51,329 nucleotides of DNA from Flavonifractor plautii ATCC 29863 (GCF_000239295.1 NZ_JH417842.1:1-51329), one strand, 5' to 3'. Positions 1 through 10,854 are shown, numbered from the stretch's first letter. Numbers and translations: made by a program. The notes: a model not told the origin generated them from the letters alone.

Positions 1-27
1 CACCGCGGAAGCTTGGCTTCCGCGGTG
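1..27 (-). terminator. Probable terminator hairpin after fprA
   Basis: A perfect 12-bp inverted repeat (CACCGCGGAAGC and its complement) encloses a 3-nt loop, 14 bp past the fprA stop codon. The expected U-tract on the minus strand would fall outside the window, so termination is inferred from stem strength and position only. Confidence 0.55.
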
Positions 28-41
28 CTCTTGCTTGCTTT

Positions 42-1256
42 TTATGCCTGAATCGAATCCACCAAGGCGTCGGCCAGGGCATCCAGCTCCACGGCCTTGT
101 CGTCGGAGAGAGAGGAGGCCATACTCAACCGCTCGTTGAGGACGGTCATGTTTTTCATCTCCTCATCGATGAACTTCTGCATGAGATCTCCGGACTTGCA
201 GGCCCAGGAGCCGTTCTCGATAAGGGCGAAGGTGCGGTTCTGGAGGTTGAGGGCTTTCATGTCCTCCAGGAAGCTCTTCATCACCGGGTAGATGCCCAGG
301 TTATAGGTGACGGAGGCCAGTACGATATGGCTGTACTTGAAGGCTTCGGAGATCAGGTAGGACACGTGGGTGTTGGACACGTCGTACACCGACACATTGG
401 TGATGCCCTTCTCACACAGCCTGGCGGCCAGGGCCTGGGCGGCGGCCTCGGTGTTGCCGTACATGGAGGCGTAGGCGATCATGACGCCCTTTTCCTCCGG
501 CTCATAGCGGCTCCACTTGTCGTACTTGTCGATGAAGTAGCCCAGATCCTTGCGCCACACGGGCCCGTGGAGGGGGCAGATGAACTTGATCTGGTCCAGA
601 ATGCCGGCGGCCTTGCCCAGCAGCAGTTGGATGTGGGGGCCGTACTTGCCCACGATGTTGGTGAGGTAGCGGCGGGCCTCGTCAATCCAGTCCCGGTCGA
701 AGTTGACCTCGTCGGCGAAGAGCTTGCCGTCCAGGGCGATGAAGGAGCCAAAGGCGTCGGCGGAGAAGAGCGCGCCGTTGGTGGTGTCAAAGGTGACCAT
801 GGCCTCGGGCCAGTGGACCATGGGGGCACCCACGAAGGTGACGGTATGCTTGCCGAAGCAGTGGGTGTCCCCCTCCTTCACCTCGACACACTCGTGCTCG
901 TCGGGGTGGAAGCCGAACTGCCGCATGAGCATGAAGGACTTCTCAGTGGAGATCACCTTCACCTTGGGGTAGCGGCGGAGGATCTGCTCCACGCTGGCTC
1001 CGTGGTCGGGCTCCATGTGGTTGACCACCAGCCAGTCCAGGGGCTTGTCGCCCAGCAGGTGGTCCAGGTTGTCCTGGAGCTGGCGGTAGGCGGACCAGTC
1101 TACCGTGTCGAAGAGGACGGACTGCTCGTCCAACAGCAGATAGGCGTTGTAGGAAACCCCCCTGGGGATGGGGTGGATGTTTTCAAACAGGTGGAGCCGG
1201 TGGTCGTTGGCCCCCACCCAATACAGATCGTCCGTTACCTTGCGCACGCAATACAT
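42..1256 (-). CDS. fprA: FprA-family A-type flavoprotein (flavodiiron protein)
   Basis: Cytoplasmic flavodiiron protein that reduces O2 to water (or NO to N2O) with electrons usually delivered by rubredoxin. The 404 residues match the family length. An N-terminal metallo-beta-lactamase-like domain carries the full di-iron ligand set: H80, E82, D84 (motif HMEPDH), H148, D167 and H230. A C-terminal flavodoxin domain starts near residue 256, with the FMN loop at YASMYGNTE. A strong AAGGAGG site precedes the ATG, and only 21 bp separate it from the upstream fusion gene, so the two are probably co-transcribed. That neighbour ends in a rubredoxin domain, the usual electron donor. Family assignment is firm; the choice of O2 or NO as substrate is not visible from sequence. 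Confidence 0.95.
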   Translation of the reverse strand: MYCVRKVTDDLYWVGANDHRLHLFENIHPIPRGVSYNAYLLLDEQSVLFDTVDWSAYRQLQDNLDHLLGDKPLDWLVVNHMEPDHGASVEQILRRYPKVKVISTEKSFMLMRQFGFHPDEHECVEVKEGDTHCFGKHTVTFVGAPMVHWPEAMVTFDTTNGALFSADAFGSFIALDGKLFADEVNFDRDWIDEARRYLTNIVGKYGPHIQLLLGKAAGILDQIKFICPLHGPVWRKDLGYFIDKYDKWSRYEPEEKGVMIAYASMYGNTEAAAQALAARLCEKGITNVSVYDVSNTHVSYLISEAFKYSHIVLASVTYNLGIYPVMKSFLEDMKALNLQNRTFALIENGSWACKSGDLMQKFIDEEMKNMTVLNERLSMASSLSDDKAVELDALADALVDSIQA

Positions 1257-1277
1257 TGCGATTCCTCCTTCTGTTCG

Positions 1278-3191
1278 TTAGGCCTCAATGAACTGATCCT
1301 TGCCCTCGGCGCACTCGGGGCAGACCCAGTCCTCGGGCAGGTTCTCAAACAGGGTGCCGGGGGAGATCTCGGCGTCCTCGTCGCCCAGCTCAGGGATGTA
1401 CTCATAGCCGCAGCCGCCGCAGACATAGCGCTTGCCGATGGGCTCGGGCTTGGGGGCGGGAGGCCGCTTCATCTTCACCATGGGGGGCGCCGGCTGCTTC
1501 TCACCAGTGTCCAGGGCGGCGGCCAGCAGGGGCAGGATCTCGTTGACATCGCCCACGATGCCGTAGTCGCAGTTCTTGAAGATAGGGGCGTTGCCATTCT
1601 TATTGATGGCCACGATGGTGGAGGCGTCCTTGATGCCCTTCAGATGCTGGGTGGCACCCGAGATACCGCAGGCGATGTATAGGTTGCCGGTAAACTTCTG
1701 GCCGGACATGCCTACATAGCGGCTCAGAGGAACATATTTGAGCGTCTCGGCCACCGGGCGGGAGGAACCCACCGCGGCGCCGGCAGCTTTCGCCAGGTTC
1801 TCAATGAGCTTCATGTTCTTCTTGTCGCCGATACCCTTACCGGCAGAGACCACCCGCTCAGCCTGGTTGATGGGGGTGTCCATGGGGATGCCCACGGTAA
1901 AGTCGTGTCCGTCCTTCTTCAGTGCCTCCACCAGGGCGGCCACCTTGTCCTTGGACGCTCCGTCCCGGAAAAGCTGGCGCTTGCGCACGCCGGTGATGGG
2001 GGCGGGCTTTTTGGCTACAGAGCGGCTGCCGCTGCCGCTGCCCTTGGAGATTTTGCCGATGAGGTGGGAGGCAATAACCACCCGCTGAATCTCATTGGTG
2101 CCCTCGTAGATGGTGGTGATCTTGGCGTCGCGGTACATCCGCTCCACGTCCATACCTTTGAGGAAACCAGTGCCGCCGAAGATCTGCACCGCGTCGTTGG
2201 TGACCTCCAGGGCAATGTCCGAGGCGTACATCTTGGCCATGGCGGACTCCATGCCGTAGGGCTCGTGGTGCTCCTTCAGCTCGGCGGCGGAGTAGATGAG
2301 GAACCGGGCGCAGCGCAGCTTGGTGGCCATGTCCGCCAGCTTGAAGGCCAGGGACTGCTGGGCGGCGATGGGCTTGCCGAACTGAACCCTCTCCTTGGAG
2401 TACTCCAGGGCGGACTCATAGGCCCCCTGGGCGATGCCCAGGGCCTGGGCTGCGATGCCGATACGGCCGCCGTCGAGGGTGGCCATGGCGATTTTGAAGC
2501 CGTCACCCTCCTTGCCCAGCAGGTTTTCCTTGGGTACCTTCACATCATTAAAGATCAACTCAGCGGTAGAGGAGGAACGGATACCCATCTTGTCATAGTG
2601 GTCGCCAAACTCGAATCCCTTCCAGCCCTTCTCCACAATGAAGGCGGAGATGCCCCGGGTGCCGATGTCAGGGGTGGTGACGGCAAAGACCACATAGGTG
2701 TCCGCCTTGGGGGCGTTGGTGATGAAGATTTTGCCGCCGTTGAGCAGCCAGTGGTCGCCCTTGTCCACGGCGGTGGTCTCGGTGCCGCCGGCATCGGAGC
2801 CGGCGTTGGGCTCGGTGAGGCCGAAGGCGCCAATTTTTTCACCTCTGGCCAGGGGTATCAGATATTTCTTTTTCTGCTCCTCAGTGCCGAAAGCGAAGAT
2901 CGGCCAGGAGCCAAGGGACACGTGGGCGGACAGAATCACGCCCGTGCCGCCGTCTACCCGGGACAGCTCCTCCACGGCGATGGCGTAGCTAATGGCATCC
3001 AGCCCCGCGCCGCCGTACTCCTTGGGGTAGGGGATACCCATCAGGCCCAGCTCCCCCAGTTTTTTTACGGCTTCGGCCGGAAACTCATTGGCCTGATCCA
3101 GGGAGAAGGCGATGGGCTTGACCTCCTCTTCGGCGAAGGCGCGGATCTTGGCGCGCAACTGTTCATGCGCTTGGGTCGTCTGGAACAACAT
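1278..3191 (-). CDS. Acyl-CoA dehydrogenase / ETF-alpha FAD domain / rubredoxin fusion
   Basis: A 637-residue three-module flavoprotein. Residues 1-380 are a butyryl-CoA-type acyl-CoA dehydrogenase with the FAD/substrate signatures [13 protein letters not shown] and [10 protein letters not shown] and the catalytic base E363 in [10 protein letters not shown]. After a flexible Gly/Ser linker (383-391), residues about 400-562 are the C-terminal FAD-binding domain of ETF alpha ([34 protein letters not shown]). The N-terminal half of EtfA is missing and no etfB is adjacent. After a Pro/Lys-rich linker, residues 588-637 are a rubredoxin with C591/C594 and C624/C627. The layout suggests electrons pass from acyl-CoA through two flavins to the rubredoxin iron and on to the FprA encoded next door. 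The substrate is inferred. It lies downstream of an Rrf2 regulator and shares its operator motif. Confidence 0.93.
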   Translation of the reverse strand: MLFQTTQAHEQLRAKIRAFAEEEVKPIAFSLDQANEFPAEAVKKLGELGLMGIPYPKEYGGAGLDAISYAIAVEELSRVDGGTGVILSAHVSLGSWPIFAFGTEEQKKKYLIPLARGEKIGAFGLTEPNAGSDAGGTETTAVDKGDHWLLNGGKIFITNAPKADTYVVFAVTTPDIGTRGISAFIVEKGWKGFEFGDHYDKMGIRSSSTAELIFNDVKVPKENLLGKEGDGFKIAMATLDGGRIGIAAQALGIAQGAYESALEYSKERVQFGKPIAAQQSLAFKLADMATKLRCARFLIYSAAELKEHHEPYGMESAMAKMYASDIALEVTNDAVQIFGGTGFLKGMDVERMYRDAKITTIYEGTNEIQRVVIASHLIGKISKGSGSGSRSVAKKPAPITGVRKRQLFRDGASKDKVAALVEALKKDGHDFTVGIPMDTPINQAERVVSAGKGIGDKKNMKLIENLAKAAGAAVGSSRPVAETLKYVPLSRYVGMSGQKFTGNLYIACGISGATQHLKGIKDASTIVAINKNGNAPIFKNCDYGIVGDVNEILPLLAAALDTGEKQPAPPMVKMKRPPAPKPEPIGKRYVCGGCGYEYIPELGDEDAEISPGTLFENLPEDWVCPECAEGKDQFIEA

Positions 3192-3209
3192 GTTGCTTCC
3201 TCCTTACAC

Positions 3210-3238
3210 ATAATTAAAAGTGGATAAAATTAGTCCAA
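3210..3238 (-). promoter_or_regulatory. Promoter of the dehydrogenase fusion gene with candidate Rrf2 operator
   Basis: On the minus strand a -35 TTGGAC (3233-3238) and -10 AATTAT (3210-3215) are separated by 17 bp. A 19-bp element at 3220-3238 (TTGGACTAATTTTATCCAC) covers the -35 and spacer. It is an imperfect palindrome TGGA-N9-TCCA and recurs in the same position in the promoter of the adjacent Rrf2 gene. Confidence 0.6.
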
Positions 3239-3254
3239 TTTGTAGGCGAAAAAA

Positions 3255-3659
3255 TCAGTCTGCCGGACCCAGAATGTCCTCCAAAGTGTGGGCCTTCAGT
3301 TCCGCATTCAGCTTTTCCTGAATGCCTGCCAGATGGCAGTGAACCGTACAGCCGCCATGGCTGGCCCGCCAGGGACAGGAATAGGTGGGATCCATACAAC
3401 TGCTTAGGCGGGAATCCTCTCCCATAGCGGTCATCAGGTCGTAGAGAGTGACCCGGTTGAGCTCTGCCGACAGGCGGCAGCCACCTTCGGCGCCGCGGGC
3501 TACCTCCACAAATCCGGCCCTGGCAAGCTTTTTGAGAATCTTGTGTGCAAAGGACTGGGGGACCAGCTCCCGCTCCGCCGCCTCCGCCGCTGTACGGCGC
3601 TCCCCATCCCGCAGGGTGCGCAGCAGGCGCAGGGCATAATCGGTTTCGCGGGTAATCAC
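3255..3659 (-). CDS. Rrf2-family transcriptional regulator with Fe-S type cysteines
   Basis: A 134-residue winged-helix regulator of the Rrf2 family (relatives IscR, NsrR, RsrR). The N-terminus MITRETDYALRLL and the wing region RGAEGGCRL are typical. The C-terminal half has C88, C95, C104 and C108, consistent with a redox- or NO-sensitive Fe-S cluster. The gene lies 63 bp upstream of the dehydrogenase fusion in the same direction. Its own promoter and the fusion gene's promoter share a 19-bp motif, which suggests autoregulation plus control of the downstream pair. Family call is firm; the signal it senses (O2, NO or cluster status) is inferred. Confidence 0.92.
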   Translation of the reverse strand: MITRETDYALRLLRTLRDGERRTAAEAAERELVPQSFAHKILKKLARAGFVEVARGAEGGCRLSAELNRVTLYDLMTAMGEDSRLSSCMDPTYSCPWRASHGGCTVHCHLAGIQEKLNAELKAHTLEDILGPAD

Positions 3660-3693
3660 AGCCGCTCCACTCCTTTCTGATTGGTCTGGCTAC

Positions 3694-3723
3694 AACATAT
3701 CATTTTGGATAAAGTTTGTCAAG
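3694..3723 (-). promoter_or_regulatory. Promoter of the Rrf2 gene with candidate operator
   Basis: Minus-strand -35 TTGACA (3717-3722) and -10 TATGTT (3694-3699) have 17-bp spacing. The overlapping 19-bp element CTTGACAAACTTTATCCAA (3705-3723) matches the element in the promoter of the dehydrogenase fusion at about 14 of 19 positions and in the same register. Flanking TTTTGGA and TCCAAAA arms (3703-3709 and 3731-3737) add a wider inverted repeat. Confidence 0.6.
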
Positions 3724-3749
3724 TATAATTTTCCAAAATCGTCACAATG

Positions 3750-3785
3750 TAAAAAAACGCGCGGCATGTTTTGGCATGCCGCGCG
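3750..3785 (-). terminator. Intrinsic terminator of hppA
   Basis: A perfect 11-bp GC-rich stem (3758-3768 with 3775-3785, CGCGCGGCATG and its complement) and a 6-nt loop are followed on the minus strand by a run of seven Ts. It lies 15 bp past the hppA stop codon. Confidence 0.9.
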
Positions 3786-3800
3786 CTGAGGTCAGGATTT

Positions 3801-5912
<2,112 letters not shown>

Positions 5913-5936
5913 CTTTCCCCACTCCTTTTTTTCTTT

Positions 5937-6010
5937 GGAAGCCTTGTAACACAAGGCTTCCAGCGTTAAGAGACAATATAATATTAACGCAAAAAGGGGT
6001 GATTTGGCAA
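5937..6010 (-). promoter_or_regulatory. hppA promoter and 5' UTR hairpin
   Basis: A minus-strand -35 TTGCCA (6005-6010) and -10 TAATAT (5981-5986) with 18-bp spacing make a plausible promoter. The predicted leader contains a perfect 11-bp inverted repeat with a 3-nt loop (5937-5961), about 12 bp upstream of the ribosome site. It is not followed by a U-tract, so it is more likely an mRNA-stabilising or binding element than a terminator. Confidence 0.45.
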
Positions 6011-6026
6011 GTATATCTTAAGATAA

Positions 6027-6058
6027 GAAAGCGTCAAATCCTAGGATTTGACGCTTTC
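6027..6058 (-). terminator. Hairpin after the trkAH operon
   Basis: A perfect 15-bp inverted repeat (GAAAGCGTCAAATCC and its complement) with a 2-nt loop lies 20 bp past the trkH stop codon. On the minus strand it is followed only by TTATCTTA, a weak U-tract. It is the probable 3' end of the potassium-uptake transcript. Confidence 0.65.
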
Positions 6059-6078
6059 GACAAAAACGAATGATTGGT

Positions 6079-7515
6079 TTAAGAACGCTTCCATGCATTT
6101 CTGCTAAAGAGAACGAGAACAGGCAGAACCTCCAGGCGCCCGATCAGCATACACAGGGAGAGCACCAGCTTGGAGAAGCCGGAAAAGGCGGAGTAGTTGC
6201 CCATGGGGCCCACCAGCTCCAGTCCGGGGCCCACATTGCCGATGCAGGAGACTACGGCGGTGAAGGTGGTGCCAAAGGAGAAGTTGTCCACCGACACCAG
6301 CAGCGTGGCCCCCAGGGCGATGAAAAGATAGGCTGCAAAAAAGAGCTGGACGGAGCGCAGGCTGTCCTCATCTACCACCCGGCCGTCCAGCTTGACCACG
6401 TTGACGGAGCGGGGGTGCACCACCTGCCGGATCTCCCGGCGGATGCACTTGAGCAGGAGCAGAACGCGGGAGCATTTGATGGCGCCGCCGGTGGAACCGG
6501 CGCAGGCGCCGATGAACATGAGCAGCACCAGCAGAATCCGCGAAAACTCCGGCCACAGGTTGAAGTCAGTGCTGGCGAAGCCGGTGGTGGAGATAATCGA
6601 GCCCACCTGAAACGCGGCGTGGCGCACGGCGGAGCCGTCCGCCGGATACATGGGCCAGATGTTGATGGAGATCAGGAGGGTGCTGAAAGCCACCACGGCC
6701 AGAAAGAAGCGCAGCTCGTCGCTGCGGAGCGCCTGGTGTACCTTGCCGCAGAGCAGCAGGAAGTAGAGGGCAAAGTTGATGGAGAAGACCAGCATGAAGA
6801 GCGTGATGATGACCTCAATGGCAGGGCTTTCATAGGCCGCAATAGACAGGTTTCTGGTGGAGAAGCCGCCGGTGCCCGCGGTGGCGAAGGAGTGAACCAG
6901 GCTGTCATACCACGGCATGCCGGCGATTCGCAGGCAGAAGACCTCCAGCAGAGTGAGGGCGCAGTAGATGCCGTAGAGGATTTTGGAGGACTGGCTGGTC
7001 TTGGGTACCAGCTTGCTCACAATGGGCCCGGGGCTCTCGGCGCGCATCACATGCAGGGTCCGTCCGCCCAGGCTGGGCAGCAGGGCGATGGTGAGGATCA
7101 GCACCCCCATGCCGCCCATCCAGTGCATGAAGGAGCGCCAGAAAAGGATTCCCCTGGGCAAGGGCTCCACTGCGGTCAGGATGGAGGCACCGGTAGTGGT
7201 GAAGCCGGAGACCGACTCGAAGAAGCAGTCCACATAGGAGGGGAAAAAGCCGCTGAAAAAGAAGGGGAGGGCGCCGAAGGCGCTCATCAGCAGCCAGATG
7301 AGGGCCACAGCGAAAAAGCCCTCCCGGGGGAAAAAGTGGTCGTTGCTGGGTATGAGGGAAAGGGCGAGCCCCACCGCTCCCGTCATGGCAATGGACAGGA
7401 GGAAAGGGAGGGGATTTTCGCGGTAGAACAGGCAGACCAGCAGGGGGAGGAGCAGCGCGCCCGCCTCTACCAGCAGGGTCTTGCCCGTCAACTTGAAGAC
7501 CAGGCGGAAGTTCAT
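6079..7515 (-). CDS. trkH: TrkH-family potassium uptake membrane subunit
   Basis: Integral membrane pore subunit of a Trk/Ktr K+ uptake system, 478 residues, with hydrophobic helices throughout. The four filter-loop Gly regions are visible: [27 protein letters not shown] and [22 protein letters not shown] is also conserved. It overlaps the upstream trkA by 4 bp (ATGA), indicating translational coupling and a two-gene operon. TrkH needs the NAD(H)/nucleotide-binding TrkA ring for gating. Confidence 0.95.
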   Translation of the reverse strand: MNFRLVFKLTGKTLLVEAGALLLPLLVCLFYRENPLPFLLSIAMTGAVGLALSLIPSNDHFFPREGFFAVALIWLLMSAFGALPFFFSGFFPSYVDCFFESVSGFTTTGASILTAVEPLPRGILFWRSFMHWMGGMGVLILTIALLPSLGGRTLHVMRAESPGPIVSKLVPKTSQSSKILYGIYCALTLLEVFCLRIAGMPWYDSLVHSFATAGTGGFSTRNLSIAAYESPAIEVIITLFMLVFSINFALYFLLLCGKVHQALRSDELRFFLAVVAFSTLLISINIWPMYPADGSAVRHAAFQVGSIISTTGFASTDFNLWPEFSRILLVLLMFIGACAGSTGGAIKCSRVLLLLKCIRREIRQVVHPRSVNVVKLDGRVVDEDSLRSVQLFFAAYLFIALGATLLVSVDNFSFGTTFTAVVSCIGNVGPGLELVGPMGNYSAFSGFSKLVLSLCMLIGRLEVLPVLVLFSRNAWKRS

Positions 7516-8903
7516 GCGTCGCCTCCCAGCTCCAGAAGGGAGTCCTCAAAGATGTCGTTGAGATCCAGAATCCCGTGGTTGCGGGATATGACGATCACGG
7601 TGTCACCAGCGGCGATGGAAGAGGAGCCGTCAGGGATTACGATACGGCCCTGGTGCACCAGGACGGCGACCAGGATGCCAGGCTTCAGGCGCAGCTCTCG
7701 CAGGGGGGTGTCCCGGTTTCGGGTGGTTGCATTGGCCACAAATTCCATAGCCTCGGCGTGGCCGTCGGCGATCTTGTAGAGGGCGTTCATGACGCTGCCC
7801 TTGGAGTTCTGCATACCGCGTACCACCTGAAGAATCTGCCCGGCGGTCAGCAGCTTGGGGGAGATCACGCTGTCCAGCCCAGCGGCGTGGGCGATGCCGG
7901 CATAATTCTGGCGGTTGGACTTGGCCACCACCTTGGGTATGCCCTGCTGCATGGCGTAGAGGGAGATAATGAGGTTGTCTTCATCCCGGTCGGTGAGGGC
8001 TACGAAGGCGTCGGAGGCGGTCACATCCTCCTCTTCCAGAAGTTCCTGGTCGGTGCCGTCGCCGCAGATGACCGTGGCCTTGGGCAGTACCTCGCTGAGA
8101 TGGCGGCAGCGGTCCAGACTGCGCTCAATGATCTTTACGTGTATGCCAAGCCGCTCCAGAATGGCGGTGAGGTAGTGTGCGATTCGTCCGCCGCCCACCA
8201 GAAATACGTTGCGGCACCTGGGATTGTGCCGCCCCAGCAGGCGAAAGAAGGCGGTCAGGCCGGTAGGCTGGCCGATCAGATAGAGCCGGTCCCCCACCTG
8301 GGGCACAAAGGAACCGTCGGGGATGACCACATCTCCCTCCGCCCGCTCGGCGGCACAGAACAGCATAGGAAGGGACTGGAGCTGGCCGCTCTGGGCGGAC
8401 AGGGGATGTCCCACCAGAAAGTCCTCCTCCCGCACCCGGAAGCCAATCAGCTCCACCCGACCCCGGCAAAAGGTCTCCAGATTGGCGGCAGGGGGAAAGC
8501 GGAGCAGACGGGCGATCTCCGCCGCCGCGGCGTTTTCCGGGTTGATGACCAGGTCAATGCCCAGGGCCTCCTTCAGCAGGGAGAGCTCCATAGCATATTC
8601 TACATTGCGTACCCGGGCGATCGTATACTTGGCGCCCAGCCGCTTGGCGGTCAGGCAGCAGACCATGTTGACCTCATCCATACTGGTGGCGGCGATCAGC
8701 ACATCCGCAGCATCCACACCCGACTCTCTCAGGGCGGAAATGGACGCGCCGTTGCCTTTGACACACATGACATCCAGGGCCTCAGAGGCGTGGCGGAGGG
8801 CGGCGTCGTTGGTGTCAATTACGGTGATATCGTGCTCCTCCTGAGAGAGGTGCTCGGCCAGGGTAAAGCCCACCTTGCCGTCGCCCACGATGATGATTTT
8901 CAA
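7512..8903 (-). CDS. trkA: Trk potassium transporter regulatory subunit TrkA
   Basis: Cytosolic gating subunit of 463 residues with two tandem RCK units. Each has a Rossmann-like NAD-binding domain (IIIVGDGKVGFTLAEHL at residue 3; VFLVGGGRIAHYL near 230) followed by a TrkA-C domain. Acidic ends of the nucleotide-binding strands are present (VIDTND and KIIERS). A GAAAGGATGT ribosome site precedes the ATG. Together with trkH it controls K+ uptake; the operon may also support the K+-dependent pyrophosphatase encoded next door, although that link is only positional. Confidence 0.95.
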   Translation of the reverse strand: MKIIIVGDGKVGFTLAEHLSQEEHDITVIDTNDAALRHASEALDVMCVKGNGASISALRESGVDAADVLIAATSMDEVNMVCCLTAKRLGAKYTIARVRNVEYAMELSLLKEALGIDLVINPENAAAAEIARLLRFPPAANLETFCRGRVELIGFRVREEDFLVGHPLSAQSGQLQSLPMLFCAAERAEGDVVIPDGSFVPQVGDRLYLIGQPTGLTAFFRLLGRHNPRCRNVFLVGGGRIAHYLTAILERLGIHVKIIERSLDRCRHLSEVLPKATVICGDGTDQELLEEEDVTASDAFVALTDRDEDNLIISLYAMQQGIPKVVAKSNRQNYAGIAHAAGLDSVISPKLLTAGQILQVVRGMQNSKGSVMNALYKIADGHAEAMEFVANATTRNRDTPLRELRLKPGILVAVLVHQGRIVIPDGSSSIAAGDTVIVISRNHGILDLNDIFEDSLLELGGDA

Positions 8904-8948
8904 GCTCCATACATCCTTTCAGAGCGCCCGGAGGTGCCCCACAACACA

Positions 8949-8987
8949 TTGCATGCTAATCTTAACGCAATCTTAACACGCATGCAA
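8949..8987 (-). promoter_or_regulatory. trkA promoter with 11-bp-spaced direct repeats inside an inverted repeat
   Basis: Two AATCTTAAC copies (8958-8966 and 8969-8977) repeat at 11 bp, the spacing bound by OmpR/PhoP-type response regulators. They sit between perfect 8-bp inverted arms TTGCATGC (8949-8956) and GCATGCAA (8980-8987). On the minus strand TTGCAT (8982-8987) and TAAGAT (8959-8964), 17 bp apart, form a plausible promoter that the repeats overlap. Regulation is inferred. Confidence 0.5.
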
Positions 8988-9005
8988 GGACATTATGCGT
9001 AATTT

Positions 9006-9051
9006 GCCGAAAAAGAGCCCCTCTCCACAGGGAGAGAGGCTCTTTTTCGGC
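9006..9051 (-). terminator. Intrinsic terminator of the 9054-9755 gene
   Basis: A long near-perfect hairpin: arms begin GCCGAAAAAGAGCC and close through CTCTC/GAGAG. It contains T-rich sequence on the descending arm and starts just past the stop codon of the minus-strand gene. Confidence 0.8.
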
Positions 9052-9053
9052 TT

Positions 9054-9755
9054 TTATACCGTCCATTCACTGTGCACCAGGCCGACCAGATACCAGTAAC
9101 CCTGATAGCATTCAAACACCAGTTTGAGAGAACACCAGTCGTATCCGGCCATCTGTTCGTCCAGACCGGGAAAGTGATACTCCACAAAACGTCCCTCCGG
9201 ATAGGCGGAGGCCACATTTTCCAGCGCGTTTCCCTGCATCAGAACGGTGTCTACCGCCGTCTCAGGGGCGGCAGTATAGTCGGCATTGAAGACGTAGCGC
9301 TCAAAATACTCCCGTCCGGTCAGTTCAATGGGGGCGCCGGTGCCGTCCTCAATACCCCACACATAAGGGATGTCGTCCTCGGGCAAGACGACGAGCTGGG
9401 CGGGGAGGAGATTGCGGTCACAACTGGGCTCCACCGTGGAGTAAGGCGTCAGGGTAACCCCTTTCTCCGGGTGCACCAGCGCGGCCAGGGCCTCATAATC
9501 GCTCTCCTTCAGCGCGGCGAGAACCTGTCCGGCACGGTCGGACAGGCAGGAGGTGCCGGCGTCGGCCGGCGCGGCCTGGTAGAGGGTAGATATACCCTCT
9601 ACCTCAATAGCGTCCAGCGCGGAAACTGCGGGATACTCCGCTGCGGTGGCACGGACCGAGTTCAGGCTAGCAGAGGAGATCCCGCTGCCGAACAGGGTGC
9701 CCAGTGCAAGCCCGCCCAAAAGGGCGATCAGGGCAAATAGCACGGCCTTCTTCAT
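9054..9755 (-). CDS. Secreted or membrane-anchored protein of unknown function
   Basis: About 233 residues. I use the ATG at 9755 (MKKAVLFALIALLGG) because AGGAAAGGTG lies 8 bp upstream; an in-frame GTG nine bases earlier overlaps that site. The N-terminus is a Lys-Lys stretch followed by one hydrophobic, Gly-rich segment, so export or single-pass anchoring is likely; there is no lipobox. The extracellular part has four cysteines (C in SCLS, SCDR, WCSL and ECYQ), which could form disulfides, and a C-terminal aromatic stretch GYWYLVGLVHSEW. I do not recognise a named domain. It is monocistronic, with its own promoter and terminator. Confidence 0.75.
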   Translation of the reverse strand: MKKAVLFALIALLGGLALGTLFGSGISSASLNSVRATAAEYPAVSALDAIEVEGISTLYQAAPADAGTSCLSDRAGQVLAALKESDYEALAALVHPEKGVTLTPYSTVEPSCDRNLLPAQLVVLPEDDIPYVWGIEDGTGAPIELTGREYFERYVFNADYTAAPETAVDTVLMQGNALENVASAYPEGRFVEYHFPGLDEQMAGYDWCSLKLVFECYQGYWYLVGLVHSEWTV

Positions 9756-9797
9756 CCGGTACACACCTTTCCTGTCAGGGGAAATTCACAATTCCTT

Positions 9798-9826
9798 ATT
9801 TTAAAAGCAGCACACAAAAAAAGCAA
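9798..9826 (-). promoter_or_regulatory. Promoter of the 9054-9755 gene
   Basis: Minus-strand TTGCTT (9821-9826) and TAAAAT (9798-9803) with exact 17-bp spacing lie about 45 bp upstream of the start codon in an AT-rich patch. Confidence 0.55.
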
Positions 9827-9865
9827 CAACAAAAGGTTACAAAAGCTAGGATGCTTTTGTATATC

Positions 9866-9894
9866 TTGCAATGATGGGAAAAAGGAGGTATAAT
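9866..9894 (+). promoter_or_regulatory. Promoter of uridine phosphorylase
   Basis: TTGCAA (9866-9871) and a consensus TATAAT (9889-9894) with 17-bp spacing, 37 bp upstream of the ATG. An AAGGAGG ribosome site follows at normal distance from the start. Confidence 0.75.
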
Positions 9895-9930
9895 AAAAAA
9901 TAGTTTTTTGTCAGAACAAGGAGGATTATC

Positions 9931-10704
9931 ATGCACGAACACGAGCTGCAATTTCATATCAAATGTAAGGCCGGCGACGTGGGCCGCTACTGTTTCCTGC
10001 CCGGTGATCCCGGCCGCTGCGAGAAGATCGCAGCCTACTTTGATAACCCGGTGAAGGTACAGAGCAACCGGGAGTACACCACCTATACCGGAACCCTTCT
10101 GGGGGAGAAGGTGAGCGTCTGCTCCACCGGCATCGGCGGCCCATCTGCGGTGATCGCCATGGAGGAGCTGCACAACATCGGCGCGGACACCTTCATCCGG
10201 GTGGGCACCTGCGGCGGCATCGCCCTGCCCGTTAAGAGCGACGATGTGGTGATCGCCACCGGCGCGGTCCGCCACGAGGGGGCCAGCCGGGAGTACGCCC
10301 CCATCGAGTTCCCCGCCGTGTCCGACTATGAGGTGCAGAGTGCCCTGGTGCAGGCTGCCAAAAACCTGGGCAAGCCCTGGCACGCCGGCGTGGTGCAGTG
10401 CAAGGATTCCTTCTATGGACAGCACGACCCCAAGCGGATGCCAGTGAGCCAGGAGCTGCTCTACAAGTGGGAGGCGTGGAAGCGCCTGGGTGTCCTGGCC
10501 TCCGAGATGGAGTCCGCCGCCCTGTTCTGCTGTGCCGCTGCCCTGGGGGTGCGCTGCGGCTCCTGCTTCCACGTCATCTGGAACCAGGAGCGGGAGGCTG
10601 CCGGGCTGGATCAGGAGGAGAGCCACGATCTGTCCGCCGCCCTGGAGGTAGGCATCGAGGCCGTCAAGCTGCTGATCGAAGCCGACCGGGCCGCGAAGGG
10701 GTGA
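9931..10704 (+). CDS. udp: Uridine phosphorylase
   Basis: Nucleoside phosphorylase that splits uridine with phosphate to uracil and ribose-1-phosphate in pyrimidine salvage. 257 residues, the usual size for this hexameric family. Phosphate-binding GDPGR, the family signature STGIGGPSA and the ribose-binding SEMESAALF are present. The stretch [10 protein letters not shown] is the uridine-specific signature that separates Udp from purine phosphorylases. The gene has its own promoter and a terminator downstream. It is the last host gene before the prophage and appears intact, so integration did not disrupt it. Confidence 0.93.
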   Translation: MHEHELQFHIKCKAGDVGRYCFLPGDPGRCEKIAAYFDNPVKVQSNREYTTYTGTLLGEKVSVCSTGIGGPSAVIAMEELHNIGADTFIRVGTCGGIALPVKSDDVVIATGAVRHEGASREYAPIEFPAVSDYEVQSALVQAAKNLGKPWHAGVVQCKDSFYGQHDPKRMPVSQELLYKWEAWKRLGVLASEMESAALFCCAAALGVRCGSCFHVIWNQEREAAGLDQEESHDLSAALEVGIEAVKLLIEADRAAKG

Positions 10705-10748
10705 GCCGCAGAACCGCTCCGCCCTGCCTTTGCATAGTGAAAAATGCC

Positions 10749-10766
10749 TGGAACCATATGGTTCCA
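10749..10766. repeat. 18-bp perfect palindrome between udp and the integrase gene
   Basis: TGGAACCATATGGTTCCA is a perfect palindrome in the stretch between the end of udp and the 3' end of the integrase gene, where attL is expected. It may be part of the attachment site or a recombinase/regulator site. Without the right phage end the core cannot be identified. Confidence 0.4.
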
Positions 10767-10799
10767 AGAAGGTAAAAATCAAAAAGCTAGAAATATCAA

Positions 10800-10833
10800 G
10801 GCCCGCAGCCGGTTTTTTGCCGAGCCGCGGGCC
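10800..10833 (+). terminator. Hairpin terminator between udp and int
   Basis: GGCCCGC (10800-10806) pairs with GCGGGCC (10827-10833), with an inner CGG/CCG stem and a T-rich loop. TGTTTTCCCTT follows on the plus strand. It probably ends udp transcription and could also stop the converging integrase transcript. Confidence 0.6.
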
Positions 10834-10854
10834 TGTTTTCCCTTATGTTTTCCC

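Noticed and set aside
9841-10790. AAAAGCTAG at 9841-9849 and 10782-10790 as attachment repeats
   Set aside because: Nine bases in AT-rich sequence flanking an intact host gene; expected by chance and on the wrong side of udp.
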